Shown here one piece after another: positions 21,018-33,475 of a stretch of DNA of 51,625 bases (positions are counted from its first letter, which is position 1; the number at the start of each line of letters is the position of its first letter). The DNA comes from Myxococcaceae bacterium. Its GTDB lineage: Bacteria; Myxococcota; Myxococcia; Myxococcales; Myxococcaceae. The DNA lies in contig JAFGNZ010000304.1 of the NCBI GenBank assembly GCA_016926755.1, positions 1-51,625 of the forward strand, read 5' to 3'. Below the pieces are notes generated by a model. The model saw only the letters and a program-made list of their open reading frames with translations. It ran no database searches and was not told where the DNA came from. The position numbers and the translations under genes are program-made.

Positions 21018-21314
21018 TCAGTGGGGGCCGGCGTCGCCTGAGGGGGGCGCGAGCGTGCGCATCACCACGGCGCGGCAGGCGGTGCAGATGACGCCCGTGC
21101 GCTCCCAATGGACCTGCTCCTCCCACTCGCGGGGATCCTTCGGGTCCGCCTCGAGCTGTCGGAGGATCGAGGCGAGCTCGTCGCCCTGCCCGCCACCCGG
21201 GGTGTCGAGCACGTCCTGCTCACCTTGGAGGATGAGGGTGAAGCGGTAGTACAACTCGCTCGGGGCGATGCGGCGCCCGCAGGAGGCACACGTCTTGGGT
21301 GAAGGGGAGGCCAC
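21018..21314 (-). CDS. Small protein with two CxxC pairs (zinc-ribbon-like)
   Basis: 98 residues, GTG start. Two Cys pairs, CASCG near residue 9 and CTAC near residue 77, flank a charged middle with aromatic residues (LYYRFTLIL, WEEQVHWE) and could bind one zinc ion. No named family is recognised. It lies alone between the convergent activator gene and a divergently read secreted-protein gene. No ribosome binding site is visible, so the exact start is uncertain, but coding bias and the paired cysteines favour a real gene. Confidence 0.6.
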   Translation of the reverse strand: MASPSPKTCASCGRRIAPSELYYRFTLILQGEQDVLDTPGGGQGDELASILRQLEADPKDPREWEEQVHWERTGVICTACRAVVMRTLAPPSGDAGPH

Positions 21315-21409
21315 GAGGGGAGATTAGCCAAAGGCCTGTCTGTGCACCCGGACATGGTGCATCCCTTCATTGCCTTTGGGGGTGGCGCGCGATTGGATGC
21401 CGCGCCGTG

Positions 21410-22189
21410 ATGAACCCGGCCCTCTCCGCGCTCCACCGGTGCGTGCTCCTCTGCCTCCTCCTGGCCCCATTCGTGACCTGGGCGGAGTCTCCCCCCACGC
21501 CTGCTCCGGAGGCCTCCGCCCCCGAGCCAGCACCCGCCGAGGAGCCGCCGACCCCCGCGCTCACCGCGATGTATCCGCTCTGGGAGAACACCGCCTGCGT
21601 GCTCGGCCACCGGCGCCTGTACCTGGGCACCAGCGACGCGGAGATCGGCCTCTTCGATGTGGCGCAGGTGGGGGCCCGCCCGTTGTCCTTTCTCTTCCGC
21701 ACACTCAACGCGCACGGGAAGGTGCGGCTGCTGTCACGCGAGCGGCTCTCCGTGGCCGCCCACGCGGAGGTGCTCGTCTTCCTGCCGGGCGCGAGCGAGG
21801 CCTTCGTCTCGAGCAACTACATCTCCCGTCTGGACACAGAGGACATCCTCCTCACGGTGGTGCCAGTGGGGGCCACGGCCTCGTACGCCGTCACCCCCTG
21901 GTTCTATGTGCACGGCACCGCCACGGTGATGGGGATCTTCGACAACGGGCCCTACCGCGAGCGCCTGGTGCTCGGCACCACCGTGGTGGGGGAACTCCTC
22001 GCGTTCCAGCACCACTCGTTCCGCGCGCACGTGGGGGAGGTGGGCTTCTGGAACCACGACTTCAACATCCTCGGCGCGTCCTACCGCTACCGGCGCAGCT
22101 GGTTCGAGGCCCAGATCGGCTACTTCTACCGCTTCATGAGGGACGGCCGTCAGGCCAGCCCGCTGATCGCCCTGGGGGCCTACCTGTGA
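21410..22189 (+). CDS. Secreted or outer-membrane-associated protein of unknown function
   Basis: 259 residues with a Sec signal peptide (hydrophobic CVLLCLLLAPFVTWA, cleavage near residue 26), a Pro/Glu/Ala-rich linker, then a region of alternating beta-strand-like segments with aromatic ends (YAVTPWFYVHG, SYRYRRSWFEAQIGYFYRF) typical of small beta-barrels. The ATG follows a GTG in frame, so either may start. Its stop overlaps the GTG of the next gene in a GTGA, linking it to the lipoprotein phosphodiesterase. Function unknown; an outer-membrane partner of that enzyme is inference. Confidence 0.7.
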   Translation: MNPALSALHRCVLLCLLLAPFVTWAESPPTPAPEASAPEPAPAEEPPTPALTAMYPLWENTACVLGHRRLYLGTSDAEIGLFDVAQVGARPLSFLFRTLNAHGKVRLLSRERLSVAAHAEVLVFLPGASEAFVSSNYISRLDTEDILLTVVPVGATASYAVTPWFYVHGTATVMGIFDNGPYRERLVLGTTVVGELLAFQHHSFRAHVGEVGFWNHDFNILGASYRYRRSWFEAQIGYFYRFMRDGRQASPLIALGAYL

Positions 22190-23724
22190 GGCGCCTCCTT
22201 GCCGCGCTCGTCCTCGGGGTGCTCGCTGCCCCCGCGTGTGACTGGTCTCAGTACGCGATGATGAACAGCATCCCCGCGGAGGGGGACGCGTCGCTCAACC
22301 CCGTGGTGCGCGTGTACCTCGGGATGGATGGGCTGTCTCACAGCGCGGTGGTCCGGGCCCGCGAGCGAGGCGCCTTCGCCGAGTGGAACCTCTCGCGCTT
22401 CATCCCGATGTTCCCCGCCACCAGTGACGCGAGCTGGACGCGCATCATGCACACCGGGCGCTTCGCGGGCCTCGAGTACGGGCACTACGATCCGGTGGAG
22501 GACAAGGTCTACAACAAGGCCATTGGCGGGCTGCTGGTGCACCTCGTGCCGCCGCTGGAGGAGCTCCCGTTCACGCTGCCCACGTATGCCCAGGCGCCGG
22601 CCTACTACAGCGCGTTCGACTACCACGCGAGCGCCTACCTGGACGCGCTGTGGAGCTACGACCGGCCGGTGTACGGCTACTACCGCGGGCTCGACAACCT
22701 CTTCGTGGCGCTCGCCGGACGCAGCCAGGTGCAGGAGACCTTCAGCGCCTACCTGCTGGAGACGGATGTCGTCGGGCACCTGCGCTCCGAGGATGACGTC
22801 GTCGAGGCGCTCGTCTCCCTGAACGACCGCATCGAGACGTTCAAGCGCAACCACCCCGAGCGCACCTACGTGTTCACCCTCTTTGGCGATCACGGGATGG
22901 ATGGGGTGAAGAAGCCGCCGGACACGGTGGTGGACTTCCGTGACCAGCTCGAGGCAGCGGGGGTGGCCATCGCGGACTCCTTCGAGGAGGCGGACAAGGT
23001 GGATGGGCCCGCGGCGGTGCCCATCCTCCACACCCGCGTCACGTACGTGGCGATCCACGCGCGTCCGCGGTGGGTGGCCGAGGTGGCGCGGCGGGCCTCC
23101 ACGTGCGAGGCGGCGGATCTCGTCTTCGCGCGCGGGGAGGCGCCAGGGCCGGGCTACCCCGAAGGCCTCGTTTGGACGACCGCCTGGAGGGAGGGGCAGA
23201 TCGCGGCGAGCTTCGGCTACGAGGCGGCGACGGACTCCTACTGGCTGCCGAGTGACATGGACTGGGAGGCGCTCGATCTGCCCGTCTCGTTCGCGCCCGG
23301 GGCGAGCCACGGCGTGTTCAGCGACGAGGCGCTCTTCGCGCTCAGCGCCGAGCGCACCTACCCGGACTTCTTCTTCCGGGCGCGCACGGCGTTCGAGCCC
23401 ATCAGCGTGCAGTTCCCGGCGGACATCGTCGTGTCGTACCGCCACCCGTTCATGTCGGTGGGATACCAGGCGCCCATCGCCACCGCGAATGCCGTGGGCA
23501 CGGCGGGCAGCCACGGCGCGATGGATCGGCTGGGCAGCGTGGGCGCGCTGATCTCCGAGGAGCGCGAGCTGCCGGCCACGATGCGCTCGGACAACCTGCT
23601 GGAGTTCTTCCCGAGGCTGGTCGAGCACATGCAGCGGCGTGAAGTCGAGTTGCTCCCCGGCGCGGAGGGAGCAGCGCTCGACTACGGCGCGCTGAGGTTT
23701 CGAGAACTCGGGCCTCGTAGGTAG
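22186..23724 (+). CDS. Lipoprotein of the alkaline phosphatase / phosphodiesterase superfamily
   Basis: 512 residues with a lipoprotein signal (LLAALVLGVLAAPAC, acylated Cys18), so it sits in the envelope. The body resembles the alkaline-phosphatase superfamily (nucleotide pyrophosphatase or phosphoglycerol-transferase type): metal-binding Asp48 in LGMDGLSH, a Thr/Ser nucleophile candidate in FPATSDASWT (79-80), a TDVVGHL Asp/His pair, and FGDHGMDG with the Asp-His pair, plus a later His in GASHGV or GSHGAMD. The substrate may be a phosphodiester or a sulfate ester. The GTG start overlaps the previous stop. Only 10 bases separate it from the monooxygenase gene. Confidence 0.72.
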   Translation: MRRLLAALVLGVLAAPACDWSQYAMMNSIPAEGDASLNPVVRVYLGMDGLSHSAVVRARERGAFAEWNLSRFIPMFPATSDASWTRIMHTGRFAGLEYGHYDPVEDKVYNKAIGGLLVHLVPPLEELPFTLPTYAQAPAYYSAFDYHASAYLDALWSYDRPVYGYYRGLDNLFVALAGRSQVQETFSAYLLETDVVGHLRSEDDVVEALVSLNDRIETFKRNHPERTYVFTLFGDHGMDGVKKPPDTVVDFRDQLEAAGVAIADSFEEADKVDGPAAVPILHTRVTYVAIHARPRWVAEVARRASTCEAADLVFARGEAPGPGYPEGLVWTTAWREGQIAASFGYEAATDSYWLPSDMDWEALDLPVSFAPGASHGVFSDEALFALSAERTYPDFFFRARTAFEPISVQFPADIVVSYRHPFMSVGYQAPIATANAVGTAGSHGAMDRLGSVGALISEERELPATMRSDNLLEFFPRLVEHMQRREVELLPGAEGAALDYGALRFRELGPRR

Positions 23725-23734
23725 GCTCTCGGAG

Positions 23735-25261
23735 ATGAATGCTCTGACTCCCGCGCCCTCCAGCACTCCCGGTCCGCAGCCTCGCCGAGCGGGCGAGCAG
23801 GGCGCCCATGACTTCGAGGTCGCCATCATCGGCGCCGGCTTCTCCGGGCTGGGGATGGGAATCCTGCTGAAGAAGGCGGGGATCGAGTCCTTCGTGCTCC
23901 TCGAGAAGGCGGGCGAGCTCGGCGGCACCTGGCGCGAGAACACCTACCCGGGCGCCGCCTGCGACGTGCCGTCGCACCTCTACTCGTTCTCCTTCGAGCC
24001 GAATCCCGCCTGGAGCCAGGCGTACTCCTCCCAGGCCGAGATCCTCGAGTACCTGAGGCACTGCGCGCGCAAGTACGAGCTCGGGCCCCACCTCCGCTTC
24101 CACGCCGAGGTGACGCGCGCCGAGTTCGAGGAGGCCCGAGGCGTGTGGACCGTGCACATGAAGGATGGGCAGCGGGTCCGTGCGCGGTCGCTCGTGCTCG
24201 GCAACGGCGCGCTCCACCTCCCCGCATACCCCACCATCCCCGGGCGGGAGCGCTTCGAGGGGCCCGCGTTCCACTCGGCCCTCTGGCGGCACGACCTTGA
24301 GCTCTCCGACAAGACGGTGGCGGTGATCGGCACGGGCGCGAGCGCGATCCAGTTCGTGCCGCAGCTCGCCCGTCGCGTCCGCAAGCTCTACCTCTTCCAG
24401 CGCACGCCGCCCTGGATCCTCCCCAGGCCCGACAGTGTCTTCAGCCCGATGGAGCAGCGGCTCTTCGCGCGGATCCCCCTGCTGGGCTGGCTCTACCGCG
24501 CCGCGCTCTACTGGAGCCACGAGTGGCACGCGGCGCTCTTCCTGAGCAAGCACGGGCTCACCCGGATCGTCGAGTGGCTCGCCCGCAGGTACCTGACGGC
24601 CAGCGTCCCCGATCCCAAGCTGCGCGGCCTGCTCACGCCCTCCTACCGGCTGGGCTGCAAGCGCGTGCTCCTGTCGAATGACTACTACCCCGCGCTGCGG
24701 CAGCCGAACGTGGAGCTGATCACCGAAGGGATCGAGTCCATCGGCCCCAGGGGCGTGCGCACGCGCAACGGCCTCGAGCGCGAGGTGGACGCCATCGTCT
24801 ATGGCACCGGCTTTGACGTGGCGCGTTACCTCGCGCCGATCCGCATCGTGGGCCGCCAGGGCCGCGAGCTGAACGAGCTCTGGCAGGACACCCCGAGCAC
24901 CTACCTGGGCATCACCGTGAGCGGGTTCCCCAACCTCTACCTGCTCATGGGGCCGAACACCGGGCTCGGCCACAACTCGATGATCTTCATGATCGAGGCG
25001 CAGGCCCGCTATGCGCTCCAGGGCATCCAGGCGCTGCGCGCGCAGGATCTGCGCTGGCTCGACGTGCGGCCCGAGGTGCAGGCCGTCTTCAACGAGGCGC
25101 TCCACGCCAGGCTGCGTGACACGGTGTGGCAGTCCGGCGGGTGTCGGAGCTGGTACCAGAACGCCCAGGGACACAACGCCGCGCTCTGGCCCGGGTTCAC
25201 TGTTGACTACTGGCTGCGCACGCGCCACCTCCACCTGGGGGACTACCAGCTGCGGTTGTGA
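23735..25261 (+). CDS. Flavin-containing (Baeyer-Villiger-type) monooxygenase
   Basis: 508 residues of a class B flavoprotein monooxygenase using FAD, NADPH and oxygen to oxidise ketones (Baeyer-Villiger) or heteroatoms. It has two dinucleotide-binding motifs, GAGFSG (33-38) and GTGASA (199-204), with the type I Baeyer-Villiger fingerprint FEGPAFHSALWR (174-185) between them, and the second ATG-like motif YGTGFD. No signal peptide; cytosolic or membrane-attached. It is closely spaced after the lipoprotein gene, which suggests a single transcript, though no shared pathway is obvious. The natural substrate cannot be read from sequence. Confidence 0.9.
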   Translation: MNALTPAPSSTPGPQPRRAGEQGAHDFEVAIIGAGFSGLGMGILLKKAGIESFVLLEKAGELGGTWRENTYPGAACDVPSHLYSFSFEPNPAWSQAYSSQAEILEYLRHCARKYELGPHLRFHAEVTRAEFEEARGVWTVHMKDGQRVRARSLVLGNGALHLPAYPTIPGRERFEGPAFHSALWRHDLELSDKTVAVIGTGASAIQFVPQLARRVRKLYLFQRTPPWILPRPDSVFSPMEQRLFARIPLLGWLYRAALYWSHEWHAALFLSKHGLTRIVEWLARRYLTASVPDPKLRGLLTPSYRLGCKRVLLSNDYYPALRQPNVELITEGIESIGPRGVRTRNGLEREVDAIVYGTGFDVARYLAPIRIVGRQGRELNELWQDTPSTYLGITVSGFPNLYLLMGPNTGLGHNSMIFMIEAQARYALQGIQALRAQDLRWLDVRPEVQAVFNEALHARLRDTVWQSGGCRSWYQNAQGHNAALWPGFTVDYWLRTRHLHLGDYQLRL

Positions 25262-25348
25262 GGACACTACCTGATCAGTTGTGTGGATTTCCAGAAATGT
25301 GCTCTACTCAAGGGATAGGATGGCACCCTGGAGATAGAGCCTGGGTGC

Positions 25349-29095
<3,747 letters not shown>

Positions 29096-29103
29096 GCGCT
29101 GGG

Positions 29104-29169
29104 GCACTCGGGAGCCTGGCCGAGTGCCTGCTCCAGGAGGTTTCACCGCCTCGCCGTCGCGAGGCGGTG
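29104..29169 (+). terminator. Two strong hairpins between convergent genes (bidirectional terminator)
   Basis: The first is gcactcgg (29104-29111) with ccgagtgc (29120-29127), 8 bp and an 8-base loop. The second is caccgcctcg (29144-29153) with cgaggcggtg (29160-29169), 10 bp and a 6-base loop, extended outward by ctccag/ctggag. Both are perfect. They sit between the hybrid kinase stop (29095) and the end of the convergent small membrane gene (29185), with no long T-tract, as often seen in GC-rich genomes. Confidence 0.6.
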
Positions 29170-29184
29170 CCTCTGGAGGGACCG

Positions 29185-29583
29185 TCAGGCGTGCCTGCGC
29201 TGGCGGAAGAGCTCGCCCGTGCGCCCCGGGAGCTCGGCGGCCTTGTAGTTCGTCAGCGCCCACACCACGGCGACGGCGATGCCGGCCACCAGGAAGAAGT
29301 TGCGCGCGGCGGCGACGCCGCTGAACCTGAACAGCCAGGGGGACACGATCGCGAGGATGCCCACGCCCAGCTCGATGCCACCGTGGATCGGGAACGGGAT
29401 GATCTTGGCGACGCCCAGGGGATACGCGGTCAGCAGGCTCATGCCGAGCTGAGCGACCGCGATGATGTAGCAGAGCGCGGCGGGGAGCCCGCTGAAGCCA
29501 AACAGCGTGGGTGCCAGGGCCAGCAGCAGGACGATGCCGTAGTCGATGAAGCCATGAATGCGTGGGTTGAGCACGCGGTGCAT
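29185..29583 (-). CDS. Small membrane protein (SPW-repeat-like), four predicted helices
   Basis: 132 residues, four hydrophobic segments (about 12-31, 34-55, 65-85, 92-110) and a cytosolic basic tail. Motifs such as GFIDYG in the first helix and a later HGGIELGVGILAIVSPW stretch match the SPW-type repeat of small membrane proteins of unknown function. The ATG start has GGAGG 6 nt upstream, which decides it over the longer open frame. It converges with the hybrid kinase and lies upstream of the NarL-type regulator end, on the same strand but probably on its own transcript. Function unknown. Confidence 0.75.
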   Translation of the reverse strand: MHRVLNPRIHGFIDYGIVLLLALAPTLFGFSGLPAALCYIIAVAQLGMSLLTAYPLGVAKIIPFPIHGGIELGVGILAIVSPWLFRFSGVAAARNFFLVAGIAVAVVWALTNYKAAELPGRTGELFRQRRHA

Positions 29584-29814
29584 GATGTTCCTCCGGGAAA
29601 CGCGGGGACGACGCGTCCTCGCCTGGGGGGAATGTGGGTTCTCAGGCAATGGGTTCCCAGAAGCCCTCGCTCTTCCGCTCGGGCTCCGCCAGCCCAGGGA
29701 GGCCCCGTCTTCCTCCCCAGCGGAGGGAGCAGGCCCGGCGGCGGCAGCGGCGTGACAGCCGGCGATGAGGCAGCCCCCAGCCACCTGCCTGCCTGACCGT
29801 GTGGCCAGCGGCGG

Positions 29815-30585
29815 CTACACGGAGATGAGGCCCTTGCGGATGCCCTCGGTGACGGCCTCCACGCGGTTGGTGACCTCGAGCTTGCGGTAGATGTGCTCCA
29901 GGTGCGTGCGGATGGTCGCCTTGCTCAGGTTCAGCAGCCGCGCCGCCTCGCTGTTCGACACGCCCTTGGCGATGAGCTGGAGGATCTCCCGCTCCCGGTC
30001 CGATAGCGGCTTGAGCATTGGACCGTCCGACGACGCCTCGGCGGCCTCCGGCGGGGGCGCGGGCGAGGGTGGCGCGGCCGCGGCGGGCAGCGGCTCGGTG
30101 GGCACCGGGGCGCTGTCCGGATCCACCCGGAAGTGCCGCAGCAGCCGGCGCGCCAGGTTGGGCTGGATCACCGTGCCGCCGGCCCGGACCTCCTTGATCG
30201 CCTCGATGATCTTGTCCACCGGCGCGCCCTTGAGCAGGTAGCCGGACGCGCCCGCCTTCACCGCCTCGAGGACTTTGTCCTCCTCGTCGAAGATGGTGAA
30301 GATGAGGATCTCCACCTTGGGGTAGCTGGCCTTCACCGCGCGCGTCACGTCGATGCCGCTCATGCGCGGCAGCCCCAGGTCCAACAGGAGCACGTCCGGC
30401 ATCACCTTGGGCACCTCCTCGAGCGCGGCCTCGCCCGACAGCGCGGTGCCGATGATCTCGATGTCCGGGTGCCCCTCCAGCAGGCGCAGCTGGTTCTTCA
30501 GGATCTTGGTCTGGTCCTCGACCACGAAGACGCGGATGGGGACTGGGGGCGTCTGCTGAGGGGCGTCCACGGGAGCTCCGGTCAT
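29815..30585 (-). CDS. NarL/FixJ-family response regulator
   Basis: 256 residues: receiver domain (phospho-acceptor Asp in LLLDLGLPRMSG, acidic pair VVEDQ, switch Thr in IFTIFDEEDK, Lys in LLKG), a long Pro/Ala linker, and a LuxR-type helix-turn-helix (LSDREREILQLIAKG...NLSKATIRTHL). It should control transcription on phosphorylation by the adjacent DesK-type kinase. Its ATG overlaps the kinase stop in TGATGA (one shared base), so translation is coupled. The target genes are not evident; the linker of about 40 residues is longer than usual. Confidence 0.93.
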   Translation of the reverse strand: MTGAPVDAPQQTPPVPIRVFVVEDQTKILKNQLRLLEGHPDIEIIGTALSGEAALEEVPKVMPDVLLLDLGLPRMSGIDVTRAVKASYPKVEILIFTIFDEEDKVLEAVKAGASGYLLKGAPVDKIIEAIKEVRAGGTVIQPNLARRLLRHFRVDPDSAPVPTEPLPAAAAPPSPAPPPEAAEASSDGPMLKPLSDREREILQLIAKGVSNSEAARLLNLSKATIRTHLEHIYRKLEVTNRVEAVTEGIRKGLISV

Positions 30586-31871
30586 CACGAGGGGTTGCAG
30601 GGAAGGGAGAAGGAGACGAGCGCGCCCGCACCCGGCGCGGAGTCCACGATGAGCTCGCCGCCGAGCTTCATGGCGCGCTCGCGCATGTTCAGCAGGCCGT
30701 AGTGCCCGCGCGGCGTCTTCTTCGGGTCGAAGCCCTTGCCGTCGTCGCGCACGATCAGGTGGACCCGGTCCTCGGCGAAGTCCAGCTTCACGTTCACCAC
30801 CCGGGCCTGGGCGTGCCGGGCGGCGTTGGACAGGCCCTCCTGGAGGATGCGGAACAGGGCCAGCTGCGCGTCCGGCGACAGCTTGCGCGGCACCCCCGAG
30901 CGCTCGAAGCGGATGTCCAGCTGCGTCCGGTCCCGGAACGTCTTCACGTAGTCCTCCAGGCCCTGCGCCAGCTCGAAGTCCTCGCGCATCATCCGCAGGT
31001 TGCGCCGCAGCTCGTCGATGGACTCCTCCGCCGTGGCCTTCAGCTCGCCGATCTCGTCGCGCAGCGGGCCGTCCTTCGCCAGCCCGAGGATGTACTCGGA
31101 CTGGATGATCATCGAGGAGAGCGAGGCGCCCAGCCCGTCGTGGATCTCGCGCGCCATCCGGTTGCGCTCCTCCACGATGGCCAGCTCCTTGAGATCGCCC
31201 TGCAGCTCCACCACCTCGCGGTGCGCGGTGGCCTCGCGCTCGTTCAGGTACACCACCACGTAGACGATGATGAAGTTGAGCGCCGAGTACCACAGCACCG
31301 TCAGCACATCGATGGCCGTCACGGTGCGGTTGAGCAGCAGATCCAGCCGGGTGGTGATGGGCAGCGCCAGCAGCGGCGGCAGGATGGACAGCGGCTTGGG
31401 GTAGAGGATCGCGAACAGGGTGGTGAACAGCAGCTGGGTGGCCAGCAGCGGGCTCTGCAGGCCGCCGCCCACCTGCGGCTTGGCGATCAGCACGACCATG
31501 ATGATCAGGTCGAGGCAGAGCGTGAGGTACGTCACCCAGCGGCCGGCCTTCGGGTGATCGATGACCAGGAAGTTGGCGACGCTGTAGAGCAGCATCGCGA
31601 AGTAGCCGGCGAAGGCCAGCGGCCCGCTGAGCCCGAAGTAGCCCGACCAGTTGGGCACCGCGAGGATGAGCAGGCCCAGGGTGAGGAACATCATCCGCGC
31701 GTAGAAGAGCGCGCGGGCCCGGGCCACGAAGCGATCCTGCTCCCAGGACGCGGCGGCCTGCTCGGCGGACACGGTGTCCGTGAGCTTGCGTCGCTGCAGC
31801 ACCGTGCGCACCCGGGTGCGCAGGTCGTTGGCCGGCTTCTCCTCGTCGCGGGCGAGGTCGGTGTCCGTCAC
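30585..31871 (-). CDS. DesK/NarX-type sensor histidine kinase with membrane sensor
   Basis: 428 residues. The N-terminus has a soluble 60-residue lead, then about six to seven transmembrane segments (residues 60-225; for example LTLGLLILAVPNW and LTLCLDLIIMVVLIA), a short coiled coil, the HisKA_3 dimerisation box with His near residue 244 in REIHDGLGAS and a HATPase with N-box EGLSNAARHA and DDGKGFD. This is the DesK type that senses membrane or small-molecule changes. The GTG opening VTDTDLARDE is chosen because the upstream frame runs into the lipoprotein terminator region. Coupled to the NarL regulator by TGATGA. Confidence 0.9.
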   Translation of the reverse strand: MTDTDLARDEEKPANDLRTRVRTVLQRRKLTDTVSAEQAAASWEQDRFVARARALFYARMMFLTLGLLILAVPNWSGYFGLSGPLAFAGYFAMLLYSVANFLVIDHPKAGRWVTYLTLCLDLIIMVVLIAKPQVGGGLQSPLLATQLLFTTLFAILYPKPLSILPPLLALPITTRLDLLLNRTVTAIDVLTVLWYSALNFIIVYVVVYLNEREATAHREVVELQGDLKELAIVEERNRMAREIHDGLGASLSSMIIQSEYILGLAKDGPLRDEIGELKATAEESIDELRRNLRMMREDFELAQGLEDYVKTFRDRTQLDIRFERSGVPRKLSPDAQLALFRILQEGLSNAARHAQARVVNVKLDFAEDRVHLIVRDDGKGFDPKKTPRGHYGLLNMRERAMKLGGELIVDSAPGAGALVSFSLPCNPS

Positions 31872-31924
31872 GGCTGGCAGCTTAAGGGAGCAGCCGGGGC
31901 CGCGGGAATCTCTGGCCGCCGGAC

Positions 31925-31947
31925 GCCCCCCCGGCGCCCAGGGGGGC
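31925..31947 (-). terminator. GC hairpin after the lipoprotein gene
   Basis: gcccccc (31925-31931) pairs with ggggggc (31941-31947) around a 9-base loop, 12 bases past the stop of the lipoprotein gene read leftward. No T-tract is visible, so termination efficiency is uncertain. It separates the lipoprotein transcript from the two-component pair. Confidence 0.4.
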
Positions 31948-31959
31948 ACGCGGGGCAGG

Positions 31960-32376
31960 CTACTTCGGGTCGGGCGCCTCGCCGGCCCTGGCGCAGGCCT
32001 GCTTCGCCTCGGGCTGGCGCTCGTACACGTACTCCAGCCGGTCACGGGACTCGCCGGTGGCCTCGTTGAACAGGGGCGTGCCGCCCGCGTACATGGTGCC
32101 CTCGGGGTTGCCGTACCGATCGAGCTTCTTCGAGCTCAGCCACGTGTCCACGCAGCGCTCCTGCGCCGCGCGCTCCGCCTCGGTCTGCGCCGCGGTGGTA
32201 GAGCCCTCGCCCGCTCCCGGGGCAGGCTTCGGAGTGTCTCCGGTGAGGGCGCCCGTGGAGGTGTCGACGGCCCCGGTGGAGGCATCGGCGGAGTCACGGG
32301 TCTCCCTGGAACTGCGGCAGCCGGAGATCAGCAGCAGGGAGCACGAAAGGGCGAGCGTGTAGGTCAGCTTTTTCAT
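31960..32376 (-). CDS. Small lipoprotein, function unknown
   Basis: 138 residues with a signal peptide and lipobox LLISGC (acylated Cys20), a Ser/Thr/Ala/Gly-rich linker, then a C-terminal domain of about 70 residues with two Cys (ERCVDTWL and KQACARAG) that may form a disulfide. Motif NPEGTMYAGGTPLF is distinctive but not recognised. The ATG start has a short-spaced AGGA. It is divergent from the sulfur-carrier operon across 132 bases, so both may be transcribed from that region. Confidence 0.72.
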   Translation of the reverse strand: MKKLTYTLALSCSLLLISGCRSSRETRDSADASTGAVDTSTGALTGDTPKPAPGAGEGSTTAAQTEAERAAQERCVDTWLSSKKLDRYGNPEGTMYAGGTPLFNEATGESRDRLEYVYERQPEAKQACARAGEAPDPK

Positions 32377-32508
32377 ATGTCCTGAAGGTGTGCCCCGAGG
32401 GCTGGACGCTGGGGCGGTGGAGTGTGCTACCGAGGGGTGGGACGACTCGGCGGCGGAGGATATTCGTTCGGCCCCCGCGGGGAAGCGTCCGAAGAGGAGG
32501 AGTGTCGC
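32377..32508. promoter_or_regulatory. Divergent control region of the lipoprotein gene and the sulfur-carrier operon
   Basis: 132 bases between two divergent starts. The right end carries a strong ribosome binding site, GAGGAGGAG (32494-32502), 6 nt before the operon's first GTG. A possible -10 (TATTCG, 32461-32466) is present but no good -35 was found. No operator-like palindrome was seen. Confidence 0.35.
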
Positions 32509-33240
32509 GTGAGCCGCCTTTCCGAGGCGCGGGTGCTGGTGGTGGGGGCCGGGGGCCTGGGGTGCCCGGCCTCGCTCGCCCTGGCGCATGCGGGGGTGGG
32601 GCACCTGACGCTGGTGGATCCGGATCAGGTGGATGTGACGAACCTCCATCGCCAGCTCTGGCACCGCACCCCGGACGTGGGCCGGCTCAAGGCCGAGTCC
32701 GCCGCGGCGGGCCTGGCGCGCGCCTTCCCCGAGCTGAGCACCGAGGCGATCCCCGCGCGCGTCGACGCGGACAACGCCGAGCCCCTCTTCCGCGCGCATG
32801 ACGTCGTCATCGACGCCACCGATGGCACGGCCACCAAGTTCTTCCTGTCCGACGTGGCGGTGCTCACCGGCGTGCCGCTGGTGTACGGGGGCGTGCTGCG
32901 CATGCAGGGCCAGGCCATGCGCATCGATCCGGATGGGCCGTGCCTGCGTTGCCTCTACGAGGCGCCGCCGCCCCCGGACGCCGTGCCCACCTGCGCGCAG
33001 GCGGGGGTGCTCGGCTCCATGGCGGGGCTCGTGGGGGCGCTCCAGGCCCTGCTCGCGCTGGAGCGGTTGTCGGGCGCGGTGGGGGCCGCGCGTGGCGAGG
33101 CCGTGCTGCACGTCGTCGATGGCGTGGCGCTCGCGGGGCGGACCGTGCGCGTGTCCCGGGCGCTGGACTGCTCCAGCTGCGCTCCTGGCAGGAGGCCCAC
33201 GCTCGCTCCACCCGAGGAGGCCGCGCGATGCACGACGTGA
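32509..33240 (+). CDS. ThiF/MoeB-family E1-like adenylyltransferase, catalytic but N-terminally short
   Basis: 243 residues that activate the C-terminus of a ubiquitin-like sulfur carrier by adenylation. It has the Rossmann GAGGLG (13-18), VDPDQVD (Asp37), the TNLHRQ Arg48, Lys61, DATDG (102-106), two zinc pairs (CLRC 145-148; CSSC near 225) and the catalytic Cys162 in VPTCAQAG. It starts directly at the Rossmann strand and lacks the N-terminal RYxRQ arginine-finger helix of MoeB. The GTG start is set by GAGGAGGAG at 6 nt. It opens a tightly packed five-gene operon and overlaps the TusA-like gene by 13 bases. Confidence 0.9.
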   Translation: MSRLSEARVLVVGAGGLGCPASLALAHAGVGHLTLVDPDQVDVTNLHRQLWHRTPDVGRLKAESAAAGLARAFPELSTEAIPARVDADNAEPLFRAHDVVIDATDGTATKFFLSDVAVLTGVPLVYGGVLRMQGQAMRIDPDGPCLRCLYEAPPPPDAVPTCAQAGVLGSMAGLVGALQALLALERLSGAVGAARGEAVLHVVDGVALAGRTVRVSRALDCSSCAPGRRPTLAPPEEAARCTT

Positions 33241-33467
33241 CGGCGACGCTGGACATCACCCGCGAGGTCTGTCCGATGACCTACGTGCGCACCAAGCTCA
33301 AGCTGGAGTCGCTCGCGGTGGGCGCGGTGCTGGAGGTGCTCCTCAAGGGCGAGGAGCCGCTGAAGAACGTGCCTCGCAGCGCGCGGGAGGAGGGGCATGA
33401 GGTGCTGGAGCTGCAGGCCCGGCCGGATGGCTCGCACCGGCTGCTGCTCCGCAAGCAGGGGAGGTAG
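33228..33467 (+). CDS. TusA-family sulfur-transfer protein
   Basis: 79 residues with the small TusA fold. The conserved Cys15 in the VCPMT motif is the site that accepts a persulfide from a cysteine desulfurase or rhodanese and passes sulfur on; the usual CPxP has Thr in place of Pro. The ATG has GAGGAGG 7 nt upstream and lies inside the end of the preceding gene. Next to a ubiquitin-like carrier and its activating enzyme, a role as the sulfur donor for carrier thiocarboxylation is likely. Confidence 0.85.
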   Translation: MHDVTATLDITREVCPMTYVRTKLKLESLAVGAVLEVLLKGEEPLKNVPRSAREEGHEVLELQARPDGSHRLLLRKQGR

Positions 33468-33475
33468 ACACAGAC

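Noticed and set aside
21410-25261. Natural-product biosynthetic cluster
   Set aside because: Only one oxygenase is present and no synthase, synthetase or carrier protein.
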